From the NCBI RefSeq assembly GCF_012726195.1, contig NZ_JAASAF010000006.1, positions 62,001 through 126,000 of the forward strand: 64,000 bases of DNA, read 5' to 3'. The DNA comes from Rhodococcus sp. HNM0563. Lineage in GTDB: Bacteria > Actinomycetota > Actinomycetes > Mycobacteriales > Mycobacteriaceae. This document shows positions 55,494-64,000 of this stretch, piece by piece. Below the pieces are notes generated by a model. It searched no databases and had not been told where the DNA came from. It saw only the letters and a program-made list of their open reading frames with translations. Numbering within the stretch: position 1 is the first letter of the stretch; the number at the start of each line of letters is the position of its first letter. The position numbers were made by a program, and so were the translations under genes.

Positions 55494-56831
55494 CTAACCC
55501 AACCAATCCAGAACCGCTGCGGCAGTCCAGGATTGCTGCATGCTTCCCAGAGGCTCGCCGGTGAACGGCTCGTAGTACTCGGCGAACGAGCCGCCGGCGG
55601 CCTGCCGCAGCCCTTCTGCTCGCAGGGTGTTCGCGCGCTCGATCCAGCCGCGGCGCGCGAACACCCACGAGAACAACCACGTCATGACGGGCCACACCGG
55701 GCCCCGCCAGTACTCCCGCGACCGGAAGTCCAGCGACACCGGCGACGTGGACGGTGGCACCGCGTAACGCAGGTCGGGGTGGCCGCAGAACTTCGGGCCT
55801 TCGAAGGTGCGCAGCAACGACCGCTCGACGGGCCGATCCAGCCCTCCGCTGAGCAGCGGCGCGAACATCGCGAGGGTGTCTGTGGCCACCCACTTCCCGG
55901 TTCTGAGGTCGAAGTCCTTCGCTGCGCCCGTCCGCGCATCGGCCGAGTCGACGATGCCGCGGCGGAACCGGTCGGCCCACTCGCGCAGTTCCCGTACGTC
56001 GGCGTGGGGGCGCGACTCTTCCTCGCCGATCTCGGCGAGTACCTCGCACGACAACGCGAACACAGCACTGACGAAGACGTCCTCCACTGCGAAACCCATT
56101 GTCTCGGCAAGCACGTCGTCCTCGTACCGCGCAGCCTTCATCTCCTCGAGTAGGTACAGGTAGCGGGCGTACTCCACATCACTGGGGCGCTCTCCCGGAT
56201 CGGCGACATGAGCGAGGTCCTCGCGACGGAATTCGGGGACGGCATCGACGACGACGTTCGCGTAGGCGGCGTCCCACCGGGGCGAATTGTCCATACCGGA
56301 CTCCCATCCGTGGAAGATCGCAATACGCCCGTTGCCGGCGATGTCCCGGGCCTCCGCGAGCCAGCGATGCCAGCGCATCAGATCGGGCCAGCGTCGATCG
56401 AGGAACGCATCGGCGACCGCGCGGGTGCTGCGACCGTGCCGGCGAGCGTGGTCGAGGATGCGCTGGACAGCGATCGCGTGTACCGGCGGCTGAGTGATCC
56501 CGGAGGTCTGTACCCCTTTCGGTGCGTGGGCCGCGAGCCGGTTGCATTCCCACCGCGACGGCCCGGGAAAGTATCCGTCGACACCGCCCGCGAACACGAT
56601 GTGCGGGATCATCCCGTTCGACCATTGCGCAGACAGCAGAGTGTCGAGCTCGACCACGGCGCGCTCCACACTCAGCGGAGCCAGTCCGATCGACACGAAC
56701 GCCGCGTCCCAGCTCCACATGTGCGGGTACAGCTTGGGCGCAGCGCTGGTCATGGTGCCCAGGTCGTTGCCGCGAAGTAGATATGCAGCGCGTGCGGCGA
56801 GCTGGGTGGGGGTGAATCCGCGGTCCGGCAT
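55494..56831 (-). CDS. ggh: Glucosylglycerate/mannosylglycerate hydrolase (GH63)
   Basis: 445 residues, the length of actinobacterial glucosylglycerate hydrolase. LYPHMWSWDAAFVSIGLA, GWESGMDNSPRWD (D181, candidate acid) and SFAEYYEPFTGEPLG (E418, candidate base) match the GH63 catalytic pattern. As I recall, the Mycolicibacterium hassiacum enzyme uses D182 and E419. It would release glycerate and glucose from glucosylglycerate, a compatible solute accumulated under nitrogen limitation or stress. There is no signal peptide. It diverges from the spermidine-synthase-like gene across 62 bp. Confidence 0.88.
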   Translation of the reverse strand: MPDRGFTPTQLAARAAYLLRGNDLGTMTSAAPKLYPHMWSWDAAFVSIGLAPLSVERAVVELDTLLSAQWSNGMIPHIVFAGGVDGYFPGPSRWECNRLAAHAPKGVQTSGITQPPVHAIAVQRILDHARRHGRSTRAVADAFLDRRWPDLMRWHRWLAEARDIAGNGRIAIFHGWESGMDNSPRWDAAYANVVVDAVPEFRREDLAHVADPGERPSDVEYARYLYLLEEMKAARYEDDVLAETMGFAVEDVFVSAVFALSCEVLAEIGEEESRPHADVRELREWADRFRRGIVDSADARTGAAKDFDLRTGKWVATDTLAMFAPLLSGGLDRPVERSLLRTFEGPKFCGHPDLRYAVPPSTSPVSLDFRSREYWRGPVWPVMTWLFSWVFARRGWIERANTLRAEGLRQAAGGSFAEYYEPFTGEPLGSMQQSWTAAAVLDWLG

Positions 56832-56893
56832 CGTCCCATTCTCCGGCTTTCGGTCGAATACGCACCTCGGGCGTCTCGTACTAGGCTCGTCAC

Positions 56894-57778
56894 ATGGGCA
56901 GACGCAGGGCTGGCCGGGCCAAGCCGACTGTGTCGAGCCATGTACCGGTCGCAGGGTTGTACGACACCGATACGGGTACGTGTGAGCTGATCAAGGACCC
57001 GTACCGCGATTCGGGATGGATTCTCGAGGTCAACGGCGTGCCGAGTTCCCACATCGACCCGGACGATCCGACGCTTCTCGAGTTCGAGTACATGCGCTGG
57101 ATCACGATGCTGGTGCACAGTCACTTCTCACGCGACACGCGGTTGCGTGTCCTGCACCTCGGCGGCGGTGCGTGCACCATGGCGCGGTACCTCGCCGCGA
57201 CGTATCCCGAGGCCCGGCAGGTCGTCGTCGAGATCGACGGGCGTCTCGCCGAGCTGGTGCGCGAGTGGTTCGATCTACCTCGCGCACCGCTGCTTCGGAT
57301 CCGGGTGGGCGAGGCCCGGTCAGTTCTCACCTCACTCACCGACGCAACGCGGGATGTCATCGTCCGCGATGTATTCGCGATCGACCGGACACCGGTGGCG
57401 CTGACGACCGTCGAGTTCACGCGACAGGCGAGACGCGTCCTGGCGCCCGGTGGTCTCTACGTCGTGAACTGCGGCGATACCCGCGACCTGACCACCGCCC
57501 GACGCGAGGCCGCGACCATCGGCTCGGTGTTCGAGCACACCGTGATGATCGCGGATCCGGCAATGTTCAAAGGCCGGCGCTACGGCAATCTCATCATCGC
57601 GGGCAGCGACCGGCCGCTCGGAGAGTCCGACGCCCTGATTCGCGACCTGCTCGGTGGTGCCGTGCCCGCACAGATCAAACACACGGAGCAAACACGCATG
57701 TTCGCGGCCGGCTCGAAGGTCCTCGACGACAGCGAGGCACCCCGGCGGCCCGGGCCGGGAACACCCCGGCCCTCCTAG
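56894..57778 (+). CDS. Spermidine-synthase-like methyltransferase-fold protein
   Basis: 294 residues of a SpeE-like Rossmann fold: VLHLGGGACTMARYLA binds the nucleotide substrate, then VVEIDGRLAELVREWF and VRDVFAIDRTP, where spermidine synthases have a DAFD-type motif. The polyamine-binding aspartates are not clearly kept, so it may not make spermidine. The C-terminus is basic and proline-rich. It lies 14 nt before the pirin gene. Confidence 0.8.
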   Translation: MGRRRAGRAKPTVSSHVPVAGLYDTDTGTCELIKDPYRDSGWILEVNGVPSSHIDPDDPTLLEFEYMRWITMLVHSHFSRDTRLRVLHLGGGACTMARYLAATYPEARQVVVEIDGRLAELVREWFDLPRAPLLRIRVGEARSVLTSLTDATRDVIVRDVFAIDRTPVALTTVEFTRQARRVLAPGGLYVVNCGDTRDLTTARREAATIGSVFEHTVMIADPAMFKGRRYGNLIIAGSDRPLGESDALIRDLLGGAVPAQIKHTEQTRMFAAGSKVLDDSEAPRRPGPGTPRPS

Positions 57779-57792
57779 TTGTTGAAGCCTGC

Positions 57793-58818
57793 ATGACTTC
57801 GACACATTCGCCCGTACTGCAGGTTTTCGAACTGGGTTCGCCTTGGCAGACGATCGACCCGTTCCTGTTCGTCGCCCACCACGTCGATGCGTATCCCGCG
57901 GGCAATGCGGATCTCGGACCGGATGCATCGCTCGACGGGCGGCCGCTCGGGCAGGATTTCGGCAACCCTTCGGGGTGGAACATGTATCACGGCACCACCG
58001 TCCCCGGTTTCCCCGGCCATCCGCACCGCGGGTTCGAAACAGTCACGTTCGTGCGCTCGGGTTTCATCGACCACTCCGACTCCGTCGGTGCATCCGCCCG
58101 ATTCGGCGGCGGCGACACCCAATGGCTCACCGCAGGACACGGCGTCGTGCACAGCGAGATGTTTCCGCTGTTGAATCAAGAGGACGAGAATCCGCTCGAG
58201 CTGTTCCAGATCTGGCTCAATCTGCCCGCCGAGTCGAAGACCGCCGACCCGCACTTCGCGATGCTGTGGAACGAGGACACACCGACGGTGACATTCACCG
58301 ACGACACCGATCGGACCGTCGCCGTCCGAGTCCTTGCAGGAAAGCTGGACGACGCGACCGCTCCGGCGCCCCCGCCGCACTCGTGGGCGTCACGCCCCGA
58401 CACCGACGTGGCGATCTGGAACATCGACCTGTCTACCGGCGCACAGTGGGCTCTGCCCCCTGCTGCCGGATCAGAAACTCAGCGTGTTCTCTACGTCTAC
58501 AACGGTTCTCCGGTGACGATCGGAGACCGGCAAGTGAATTCAGGGCACGGTGTCGTCGTCGACGCCTCCGTACCCATCACGCTCCGCTGTGGCGACGACA
58601 CCACCCAAATCCTGATGCTGCAGGGACGCCCGATCGGCGAGCCCGTCGCACAGTACGGTCCGTTCGTACTCAACGACGAGGCCGGCATCCAGCAGGCGTT
58701 CGACGACTACCGCCGCACCGGATTCGGTGGCTGGCCCTGGGAGAGCAACGATCCCGTTCATCCGGCGGACGCCGGACGTTTCGCGCGGTATCCCGACCGA
58801 CGGGTCGAACGCCCCTGA
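57793..58818 (+). CDS. Pirin-family bicupin protein
   Basis: 341 residues: two cupin domains. The first has the metal site PGFPGHPHRGFETVTFV and AGHGVVHSEMF, typical of pirins that bind iron and may act as quercetinase or redox-linked regulator. The long N-terminal form VLQVFELGSPWQTIDPFLFV is common in actinobacteria. ATG 57793 is 14 nt after the upstream gene. Convergent with the flavin monooxygenase. Confidence 0.9.
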   Translation: MTSTHSPVLQVFELGSPWQTIDPFLFVAHHVDAYPAGNADLGPDASLDGRPLGQDFGNPSGWNMYHGTTVPGFPGHPHRGFETVTFVRSGFIDHSDSVGASARFGGGDTQWLTAGHGVVHSEMFPLLNQEDENPLELFQIWLNLPAESKTADPHFAMLWNEDTPTVTFTDDTDRTVAVRVLAGKLDDATAPAPPPHSWASRPDTDVAIWNIDLSTGAQWALPPAAGSETQRVLYVYNGSPVTIGDRQVNSGHGVVVDASVPITLRCGDDTTQILMLQGRPIGEPVAQYGPFVLNDEAGIQQAFDDYRRTGFGGWPWESNDPVHPADAGRFARYPDRRVERP

Positions 58819-58836
58819 CCGTTTCGCGGGTGCATC

Positions 58837-60390
58837 TCAGCGTGCCGACGACACGCCGTCCACGCCGTGTCTCGCCAGCAATGCCTTCGTCGATCGGCGG
58901 TACGACGAGGGTCGCGCCGGCAGAATCCACTGCGAGAATCTGATCAGGGGACTCACGTTGGCGTCGATCTCGTCGAGGATCTCATCGACGTGCCTCAGCG
59001 AGAACGGGATGATGTTGGTGCCGCGGGCGGGTTTACCCTCGGTACGTTCGACCATCCAGTCCAGGCGCGCCCGAACAAACTCGCGGCGTTGCTCGAGCGG
59101 CGGCAGCACGGCACCACCGAGCATGTGGTTCGCGGTCCAGAGCGCGGCGGCCTCTGCGGCGAGCGGACTGAACAGCGACGACCCGTAGCCGACGAAATAC
59201 AGATGGGACACATCCAGGGGCAGGATCTGACGGTAGAGCTGGAAATTGCCGTCCTCATCGAGGAGGCTCCGCTGGACCTCGTCGTCCAGGAACGGTACCC
59301 GCTGCTCGTATCCTGTTGCGCACACAATGACGTCGGCCGACACTATGCTGCCGTCGGACAGTTCTGCGACTGCGCGACTGTCCTTCTCATGCAGGGCGGT
59401 AATGACGGTGCCGCGACGCACCTCGATCATGCCGGACTCCACCTTGTCGTAGAATCCCTCGGTCACCAGACTCACCGCGTGGCGCACGAGACGCTCGAAG
59501 GGCCCCTCGGGCAGCAAGCCGACCCGATCGAGCGGCAGCTGCCGCCGCACGATCTGCTGGATAGTTCCCAACATTCCGTTGCGCAGGAACTTGCCGGGGC
59601 CGGTGAGGAACCGTGCGAATCCGCGTTGTTCGATGTGCTCGAACAAGCCCTCGCTGAGCCGTGTCAGGAGAATGTACTTGTAATTGAGTATATTTCCGAG
59701 TTTGCGCGGCATCTTCCAGGTCACCTCGCGGGCAACGACCGTCATCGTCGCGGTGACCTCGCTCAGAGCCTCTGCGACATCGCACGCGGACTTTCCGTAA
59801 CCGACCACCAGTACGTGCTTGCCTGCCGCGTCGGCAAGATCATGGAAGTCCGATGCCGGACACAGTCGACCGCCTGCGTTCTCGAATTCGTCGACGCCCG
59901 GATATGCCGGCACGAACGGGTCGCAGAAGATGCCGTTGGCGATCACAAGGTCGTCGTACCAGCGGTCCTCGACCTCTCCGGTGTCGATGTCACGGGTCGA
60001 GACCGACCAACGTCCGGTGTTCTCATCCTGGCACGCGGAGGTCACTTCGGTACCGAGCTTCAGGTGCCGGTCCACTCCGAAGTGCTCGGCGTAGCCGGCC
60101 AGATAGCTCTGCACCTGGGCACCCGACGGCCATTCCGGATAGGACCGCGGCATCGGAAAATCCGAGAATGCGTAGGTGCCCTTGTTGTTCTGGGTCATCA
60201 CACCCGGATAACGACGGGTCTCGCTCCACACTCCGCCCACATCGGGAGTCCGGTCGTACACGACGACGTCGAAGCCGAACTGCTTCAGCACCTTTGCGGT
60301 GCACAGTCCAGAGATACCGGCGCCGATGATCGCGACCTTCTTCGAGCCCGGGCCGCGGCTCTCCCGAATCGACGCCCCTGACTCGTTCAC
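58837..60390 (-). CDS. Flavin-containing monooxygenase (FMO/BVMO-like)
   Basis: 517 residues. GAGISG (about 22-27) binds FAD; LVVGYGKSACDVAE is the NADPH Rossmann motif; CATGYEQRVPFL is the FATGY-type signature. It oxygenates a heteroatom or carbonyl. It is the last gene of the right-edge operon, and its ATG overlaps the hydrolase stop by 4 nt. In this context it might insert oxygen into a ketone or oxidise a ring nitrogen before hydrolysis, which is inference. Confidence 0.9.
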   Translation of the reverse strand: MNESGASIRESRGPGSKKVAIIGAGISGLCTAKVLKQFGFDVVVYDRTPDVGGVWSETRRYPGVMTQNNKGTYAFSDFPMPRSYPEWPSGAQVQSYLAGYAEHFGVDRHLKLGTEVTSACQDENTGRWSVSTRDIDTGEVEDRWYDDLVIANGIFCDPFVPAYPGVDEFENAGGRLCPASDFHDLADAAGKHVLVVGYGKSACDVAEALSEVTATMTVVAREVTWKMPRKLGNILNYKYILLTRLSEGLFEHIEQRGFARFLTGPGKFLRNGMLGTIQQIVRRQLPLDRVGLLPEGPFERLVRHAVSLVTEGFYDKVESGMIEVRRGTVITALHEKDSRAVAELSDGSIVSADVIVCATGYEQRVPFLDDEVQRSLLDEDGNFQLYRQILPLDVSHLYFVGYGSSLFSPLAAEAAALWTANHMLGGAVLPPLEQRREFVRARLDWMVERTEGKPARGTNIIPFSLRHVDEILDEIDANVSPLIRFSQWILPARPSSYRRSTKALLARHGVDGVSSAR

Positions 60391-61247
60391 TGGACTGTCT
60401 CCGGTACCCGGGCTTCACCGAGGAAACTGTCGACCAACTGCTGGAATCGGGCCGCATGCTCGATCTGTGTCCAGTGCCCGCACTTGCCGAACACATGCAG
60501 CTGGCAGTTCGGGATGACGTCGAACAGGTGCTGTGAGGCCTCGAGCGGCACGACACGATCTTCTCGGCCGTGCAGGATCAGCACCTCGTGTTCGATCTTC
60601 GCAAGATCCTCGTCCGCCACGATCTGCGCATCGAGCCAACGCTGCCGCGGCTCCGGGAACACCTGCTCGAAGGCTTCCTGAGCACCCGGCCTGATGGTGG
60701 CGCGGTAGCGCAGTTCGGCCAGTTCATCGGTGACGAGCGACCTGTCGTACGCCATGATGTCCATGATGGTCTTCATGTTCTCCACCGAAGGCGTGTATCC
60801 CCACAGTGCGTCGAGTTCGGGGGTAAAATCGATCTTGACGCCGCCCGAGCCCATGAGCACAATGCGGTCGAGCCGCTCAGGGAATCGGGTTGCGAGGTGA
60901 AGCGCGAGCCCACCGCCGAACGAGTTCCCGACGACATGCACCTTCTCTATGCCCAATTCGTCGAGCACAGCGAGGATCTGGTCGATCCAGGTATCGAAGA
61001 TCTCGAATCGGACAGGGTCGGGTAGCGTGGTGTATCCGAATCCCACCAGGTCCGGCGCGATCACCCGGAAGTTCTCCGCCAGAACAGGAATCAACCCACG
61101 CCAGTTCGCCCACGCGGACACACCGGCGCCCGAACCATGCAGCAGCAGCACGGGGGATCCCGGTCCGCTGCCCACATCGTGGTAGTTGGTTTCGAACCCT
61201 GCTGTGCGGAGGGTTTTCCCGATTTCAGGATTGGTTGCGTGTGTCAT
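60387..61247 (-). CDS. Alpha/beta hydrolase, meta-cleavage hydrolase-like
   Basis: 286 residues resembling C-C bond hydrolases (BphD/HsaD type): LLHGSGAGVSAWANW near the oxyanion site, VVGNSFGGGLALHLA with the nucleophile serine, an Asp in GREDRVVPLEA, and GKCGHWTQIEHAARF with the catalytic histidine. Members cleave vinylogous diketones from ring fission, or amide/formyl groups. It is 9 nt after the racemase-like gene and overlaps the monooxygenase. Confidence 0.9.
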   Translation of the reverse strand: MTHATNPEIGKTLRTAGFETNYHDVGSGPGSPVLLLHGSGAGVSAWANWRGLIPVLAENFRVIAPDLVGFGYTTLPDPVRFEIFDTWIDQILAVLDELGIEKVHVVGNSFGGGLALHLATRFPERLDRIVLMGSGGVKIDFTPELDALWGYTPSVENMKTIMDIMAYDRSLVTDELAELRYRATIRPGAQEAFEQVFPEPRQRWLDAQIVADEDLAKIEHEVLILHGREDRVVPLEASQHLFDVIPNCQLHVFGKCGHWTQIEHAARFQQLVDSFLGEARVPETVQ

Positions 61248-61256
61248 GTTGGATTC

Positions 61257-62012
61257 CTAGCTCTGGAAGACCGAGGCGACCGACAACAGGAGGTCGTCCT
61301 GGGGGTGCTCGGGCGAAGGGTATGCGCGTTTGCTGTGCGACAATCCGGTCTGCACGAGCGTTTCGCACATCTTGTAGGCGACCACTCCGGGGTTGAGAAC
61401 GGGTACATCGAGCACCGACGACAGATGCGCGTGACTCTGGTGCATGGTGGTGGATCCGAGCACGATGACATCGGCCCCGTCCTCATCCACGGCCGCACGC
61501 GCCTGACGCTCGAGTTCGGCGAACACGAACTCCTCCTTCCCTGCGAGGAGTTCGGCCGTATCGGGGCGGACTCCGATGTCCCGCACCGATGCGAGGCGTC
61601 CGCTGATCCCGTTCTCCCGAGCCGCCTTGTGATACAACTCGTGCCACTGGGGCCACATAGTGACGACCGAGAAGCGTTTCCCCAGCAGGCATGCGAGCAA
61701 CATGGTTGCCTGACTCGGCGCGACCACCGGAATCGTCAATCGTGAACGGAGCGCAGCGAGTGCGGAGTCGCTCATCGAATTGACACAGACGCCCACATAA
61801 CCTTCCTCCTCCGCCCGACACCCCGCATCGAGCACAAAGGCGTCGGCCAGGGTGGTCTCGTAGGCGCTGTCGAGCGTCGCGCCGCCGGCCTTGGCCGAGA
61901 CGAACACGTTCTCGAAGGTCGGGTGGACGAAATCGCCACCGAGTTGAGCAGCAAAGGCATCCAATGCTTCCGGAGGTACGGGGACGGGGACGATGTTGAG
62001 TACACGGTTCAC
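61257..62012 (-). CDS. Asp/Glu/hydantoin racemase-superfamily protein without the catalytic cysteines
   Basis: 251 residues of the Asp/Glu/hydantoin racemase fold: LSRLTIPVVAPSQATM, KRFSVVTMW and ADVIVLGSTTMHQ line up with hydantoin racemases and maleate isomerase. In those enzymes the two catalytic cysteines are in the (A)CxxDPGL and GCAGM motifs. Here the matching positions are S79 in NSMSDSAL and S187 in GSTTM. A cysteine at 76 is close to the first site but displaced. The reaction is therefore open. GTG 62012 overlaps the stop of the M20-like gene. Confidence 0.8.
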   Translation of the reverse strand: MNRVLNIVPVPVPPEALDAFAAQLGGDFVHPTFENVFVSAKAGGATLDSAYETTLADAFVLDAGCRAEEEGYVGVCVNSMSDSALAALRSRLTIPVVAPSQATMLLACLLGKRFSVVTMWPQWHELYHKAARENGISGRLASVRDIGVRPDTAELLAGKEEFVFAELERQARAAVDEDGADVIVLGSTTMHQSHAHLSSVLDVPVLNPGVVAYKMCETLVQTGLSHSKRAYPSPEHPQDDLLLSVASVFQS

Positions 62013-63343
62013 AGCTCGAGGTCCTCTCTGGTGCGGGTGAGGGTGTCGACGACGGCATAGGCTATCGCCTTGGTCGCCATCATCACGTCGCTCACCGAGG
62101 CGACGCCCATCCCTCCCAATCCGTCTTTCAGCTCGTCGGGGGTTGTGGCCGGTGGCCATGGGTATCCGATACGCGCGCAGGGAATTCCGAGACGTCGGAT
62201 GAGGGTGCCGTCGGTCTGCCCACCGAGGAGCGGTGTCGTGGAGTACGGACGGCCCTCGACTTCCTCCCATCCACGCCGGCACGACTGGATGATCCAATTG
62301 TTCGGATCGGTCATGCCACCGGGTAGCGAGCCGTACATTTCCCAATCCAGATCGAGATCGGGATGGCGTTTGCACATGCCGTCGATCATCTGCGCGAACT
62401 GGTGTCGAACATCGCCCGGGGTCACGCGGGGGTTGACCCGGACGTCGAGACAGATCTCCGTGGTCGCGGACGGGAAGGCGGGTTTGTCCGGGCTTCCCGA
62501 CCGAACGGCCGAGATCCAACCCTCAGGGATGGTCGAACCGGAGGTGTTGCGCGCGGTGTACTCGGGGAGCCACTCCTCGATCGCTTGGATCACCGTCGCC
62601 GCCGGCACGATCGAAGATCGGAATCCTTCTGTGCCCCTTGAAATTCCAGCGTATCCGAAGGTGCCACGTACCGACACCTTGAACCAGCACATACCCGGCT
62701 CTTCCGGATATACCGCCCACCACGGCTTGAGTACGACGGCATGGTCCGGTGCCATCCCGTGGGTGAGCAGGTGGAAGACACCGCTGCTCATTCCGACGTT
62801 GTCGCGTTTGCTCATCGTCACAGGCATTCCGCCACCTGCGAATCCGATTGCGAGATCGCCGATCAGCGGTATCTCGGCGTCGACGACAGCGTGCATGACC
62901 TCGGTGAGCCCGGCCACCATGCATTTCGGGTTCGAGGCACCCAGGCCGACGACGAGATCTCCGTGCACACTCGCCTCGGGAAGCATGTCGGGCCGCAGGT
63001 CTTTTCCGACCCAGGGAACATCCGATTCCGGGTCGATGTGCGTGTCGATGGGGGCGTAGAGCAACAGCCTGCTTCCACCACCAGATCCGCGCAACTCTCC
63101 GATCGCGTTGCCGGTGTTCTCGGAGATCGGCTGGTATCGGGCATCGATACCGACCCGATCACGCAGGTGGGTCGCCATGAACTCGGACGCGGCGCGTTCC
63201 TGGCCGGTAGGGCTGTGAATGCCGATCAGGTCGACTAGCAGGTCCCGGAATCGATCCGCGTCGAGCCGGGCGCATACGGCCTCGTACAGCTCACGGCGAT
63301 GACCGTCGAGCAGGAGCACTTCGGTCGGCGAGCTATCGGTCAT
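62009..63343 (-). CDS. M20-family (ArgE/DapE-like) protein with degenerate metal site
   Basis: 444 residues, with recognisable M20 fold segments (LVDLIGIHSPTGQERAASEF, GQTDGTLIRRLGIPCARIGYP). The usual metal ligands are changed: the GHxD site reads APID (97-100), the second GxDxKG aspartate site reads GASNPKC (135-141, N138), and the catalytic EE pair is replaced by AGGG (169-172). A standard two-zinc amidohydrolase mechanism therefore looks impossible or altered. ATG 63343 overlaps the upstream amidase stop by 11 nt. Confidence 0.82.
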   Translation of the reverse strand: MTDSSPTEVLLLDGHRRELYEAVCARLDADRFRDLLVDLIGIHSPTGQERAASEFMATHLRDRVGIDARYQPISENTGNAIGELRGSGGGSRLLLYAPIDTHIDPESDVPWVGKDLRPDMLPEASVHGDLVVGLGASNPKCMVAGLTEVMHAVVDAEIPLIGDLAIGFAGGGMPVTMSKRDNVGMSSGVFHLLTHGMAPDHAVVLKPWWAVYPEEPGMCWFKVSVRGTFGYAGISRGTEGFRSSIVPAATVIQAIEEWLPEYTARNTSGSTIPEGWISAVRSGSPDKPAFPSATTEICLDVRVNPRVTPGDVRHQFAQMIDGMCKRHPDLDLDWEMYGSLPGGMTDPNNWIIQSCRRGWEEVEGRPYSTTPLLGGQTDGTLIRRLGIPCARIGYPWPPATTPDELKDGLGGMGVASVSDVMMATKAIAYAVVDTLTRTREDLEL

Positions 63344-64000
63344 CTTTGTCTCCTTCCTGGACGCCGAGCTTCGCCGTCAGACCGGCACGATCCGTCAGAC
63401 AGGTCGCTATGCGTACGAGTGACTGGTCGGCGTGTGGCGGTGCCACCAGTTGGATTCCGAGCGGCATACCGTGTTCTCCTCGTCCGGCCGGAAGGCCCAC
63501 GGCGGGGCATCCGCTTACGCTTGCGAACTTGTTGAACACAGGATCCCCTGTCCCGGAGCCGATCTCGGGTGCTTCGCCGGACGCAGCGAGCGTCACCAAC
63601 AGGTCCACATCGTCGAACGCGCGATCAGTGACGCTGCGCGATCGCCTGAGTACTGTCCTGGCGTGCTGGATCGAGCTTGCAGGCGCTTCCCGTCCGGACT
63701 CCAGGAAGCTCGTCAGTTGGGCGCTGGGGCTTCCCTCAGGCCGTCCGCGGAGGCGTCCAGCGAGCGCGGCGGATGCCTCGGCCGCCATGAGCAGGGTGTG
63801 TGCATCGTCGAGATCGGCGAGGTCGGCCGGGACGTGCACATCGATCGTGTCGGATACGAACCCTGCAAGGCCGGCGACGAACTCTTCCAACAGGGCAGCA
63901 GCCGCCGGGGTCGCACGGTCGGCCCACGGAGGCCTCAGCACCCCGACACGCAACGTGTTCAGTGCGGGAAGCACGGTTGTCACAGGTGGGAAGTCTCCTG
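63333..64000 (-). CDS. Amidase-signature family protein, C-terminal part (partial)
   Basis: The frame is open to the right edge; only the last 221 codons are seen. The C-terminal amidase segment FDDVDLLVTLAASGEAPEIG and FNKFASVSGCPAVGLPAGRGEHGMPLGIQLV is typical of amidase-signature enzymes (GatA/allophanate-hydrolase class). The Ser-Ser-Lys catalytic triad lies outside the window. It would hydrolyse an amide of the compound handled by this operon. Confidence 0.8.
   Translation of the reverse strand, partial: GDFPPVTTVLPALNTLRVGVLRPPWADRATPAAAALLEEFVAGLAGFVSDTIDVHVPADLADLDDAHTLLMAAEASAALAGRLRGRPEGSPSAQLTSFLESGREAPASSIQHARTVLRRSRSVTDRAFDDVDLLVTLAASGEAPEIGSGTGDPVFNKFASVSGCPAVGLPAGRGEHGMPLGIQLVAPPHADQSLVRIATCLTDRAGLTAKLGVQEGDKDDR

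Overview
The window looks like chromosomal DNA of a high-G+C mycolic-acid actinomycete, most probably Rhodococcus. The evidence is the conserved block dnaB - rplI/rpsR/ssb/rpsF - GT87 membrane protein - ponA1 - DUF5318 - DUF1707 - PadR - ino1 (14.4-29.9 kb). This is the same gene order as Mycobacterium tuberculosis Rv0046c-Rv0058, and it comes with class A PBPs with long disordered tails, F420-type enzymes and many GTG/TTG starts. The species call is inference.

Layout. (1) 1-10.8 kb: an accessory, biosynthesis-like locus. A leftward operon (cupin/JmjC-like oxygenase, class B flavin monooxygenase, reductase-hydrolase fusion, isopropylmalate/homocitrate-synthase-like enzyme, fused aconitase-like isomerase running off the left edge) faces a rightward pair (2-aminoadipate-type aminotransferase, MMPL exporter). 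Read together, these suggest chain elongation of a 2-oxo acid, amination, oxidative tailoring and export. I recognise no described product for this set. (2) 10.8-14.45 kb: a mobile-element graveyard between the accessory locus and dnaB. It holds IS3 relics, a frameshifted Mrr-like restriction nuclease, the 3' piece of a tRNA-Gly gene (a likely integration scar), a truncated IS3 element abutting an intact IS3 element, and repeated 19-bp ends next to the dnaB stop. (3) 14.45-29.9 kb: the core block. DnaB carries two inteins, one of them with class 3 features, and a 478-bp spacer beside dnaB is packed with DnaA-box-like 9-mers. (4) 29.9-36.2 kb: an SDR/phosphotransferase-like/acyl-CoA dehydrogenase operon with a divergent TetR, and a second PonA-type PBP preceded by 23-bp tandem repeats. 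(5) 36-42.2 kb: a sugar-type ABC importer operon ending in a coupled tiny membrane protein, plus an AGCS amino-acid symporter. (6) 42.2-49.8 kb: PadR with a FadH-like reductase, DUF2786 with a TIGR04338 metalloprotein, two acyl-CoA dehydrogenases with a TetR, and a deazaflavin-type reductase. (7) 49.9-58.8 kb: GT87 mannosyltransferase-like protein, LLM oxidoreductase, anchored hydrolase, PhoX phosphatase, glucosylglycerate hydrolase, spermidine-synthase-like protein and pirin. (8) 58.8-64 kb: a tightly coupled leftward catabolic operon (amidase, M20-like, Asp/Glu-racemase-like, alpha/beta hydrolase, flavin monooxygenase). Two of its members lack canonical catalytic residues.

The best candidates for something undescribed are the chain-elongation locus at the left edge, the degenerate-enzyme operon at the right edge, and the DnaA-box-like cluster next to dnaB. 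All product assignments were made by reading sequence motifs. No database search was run.
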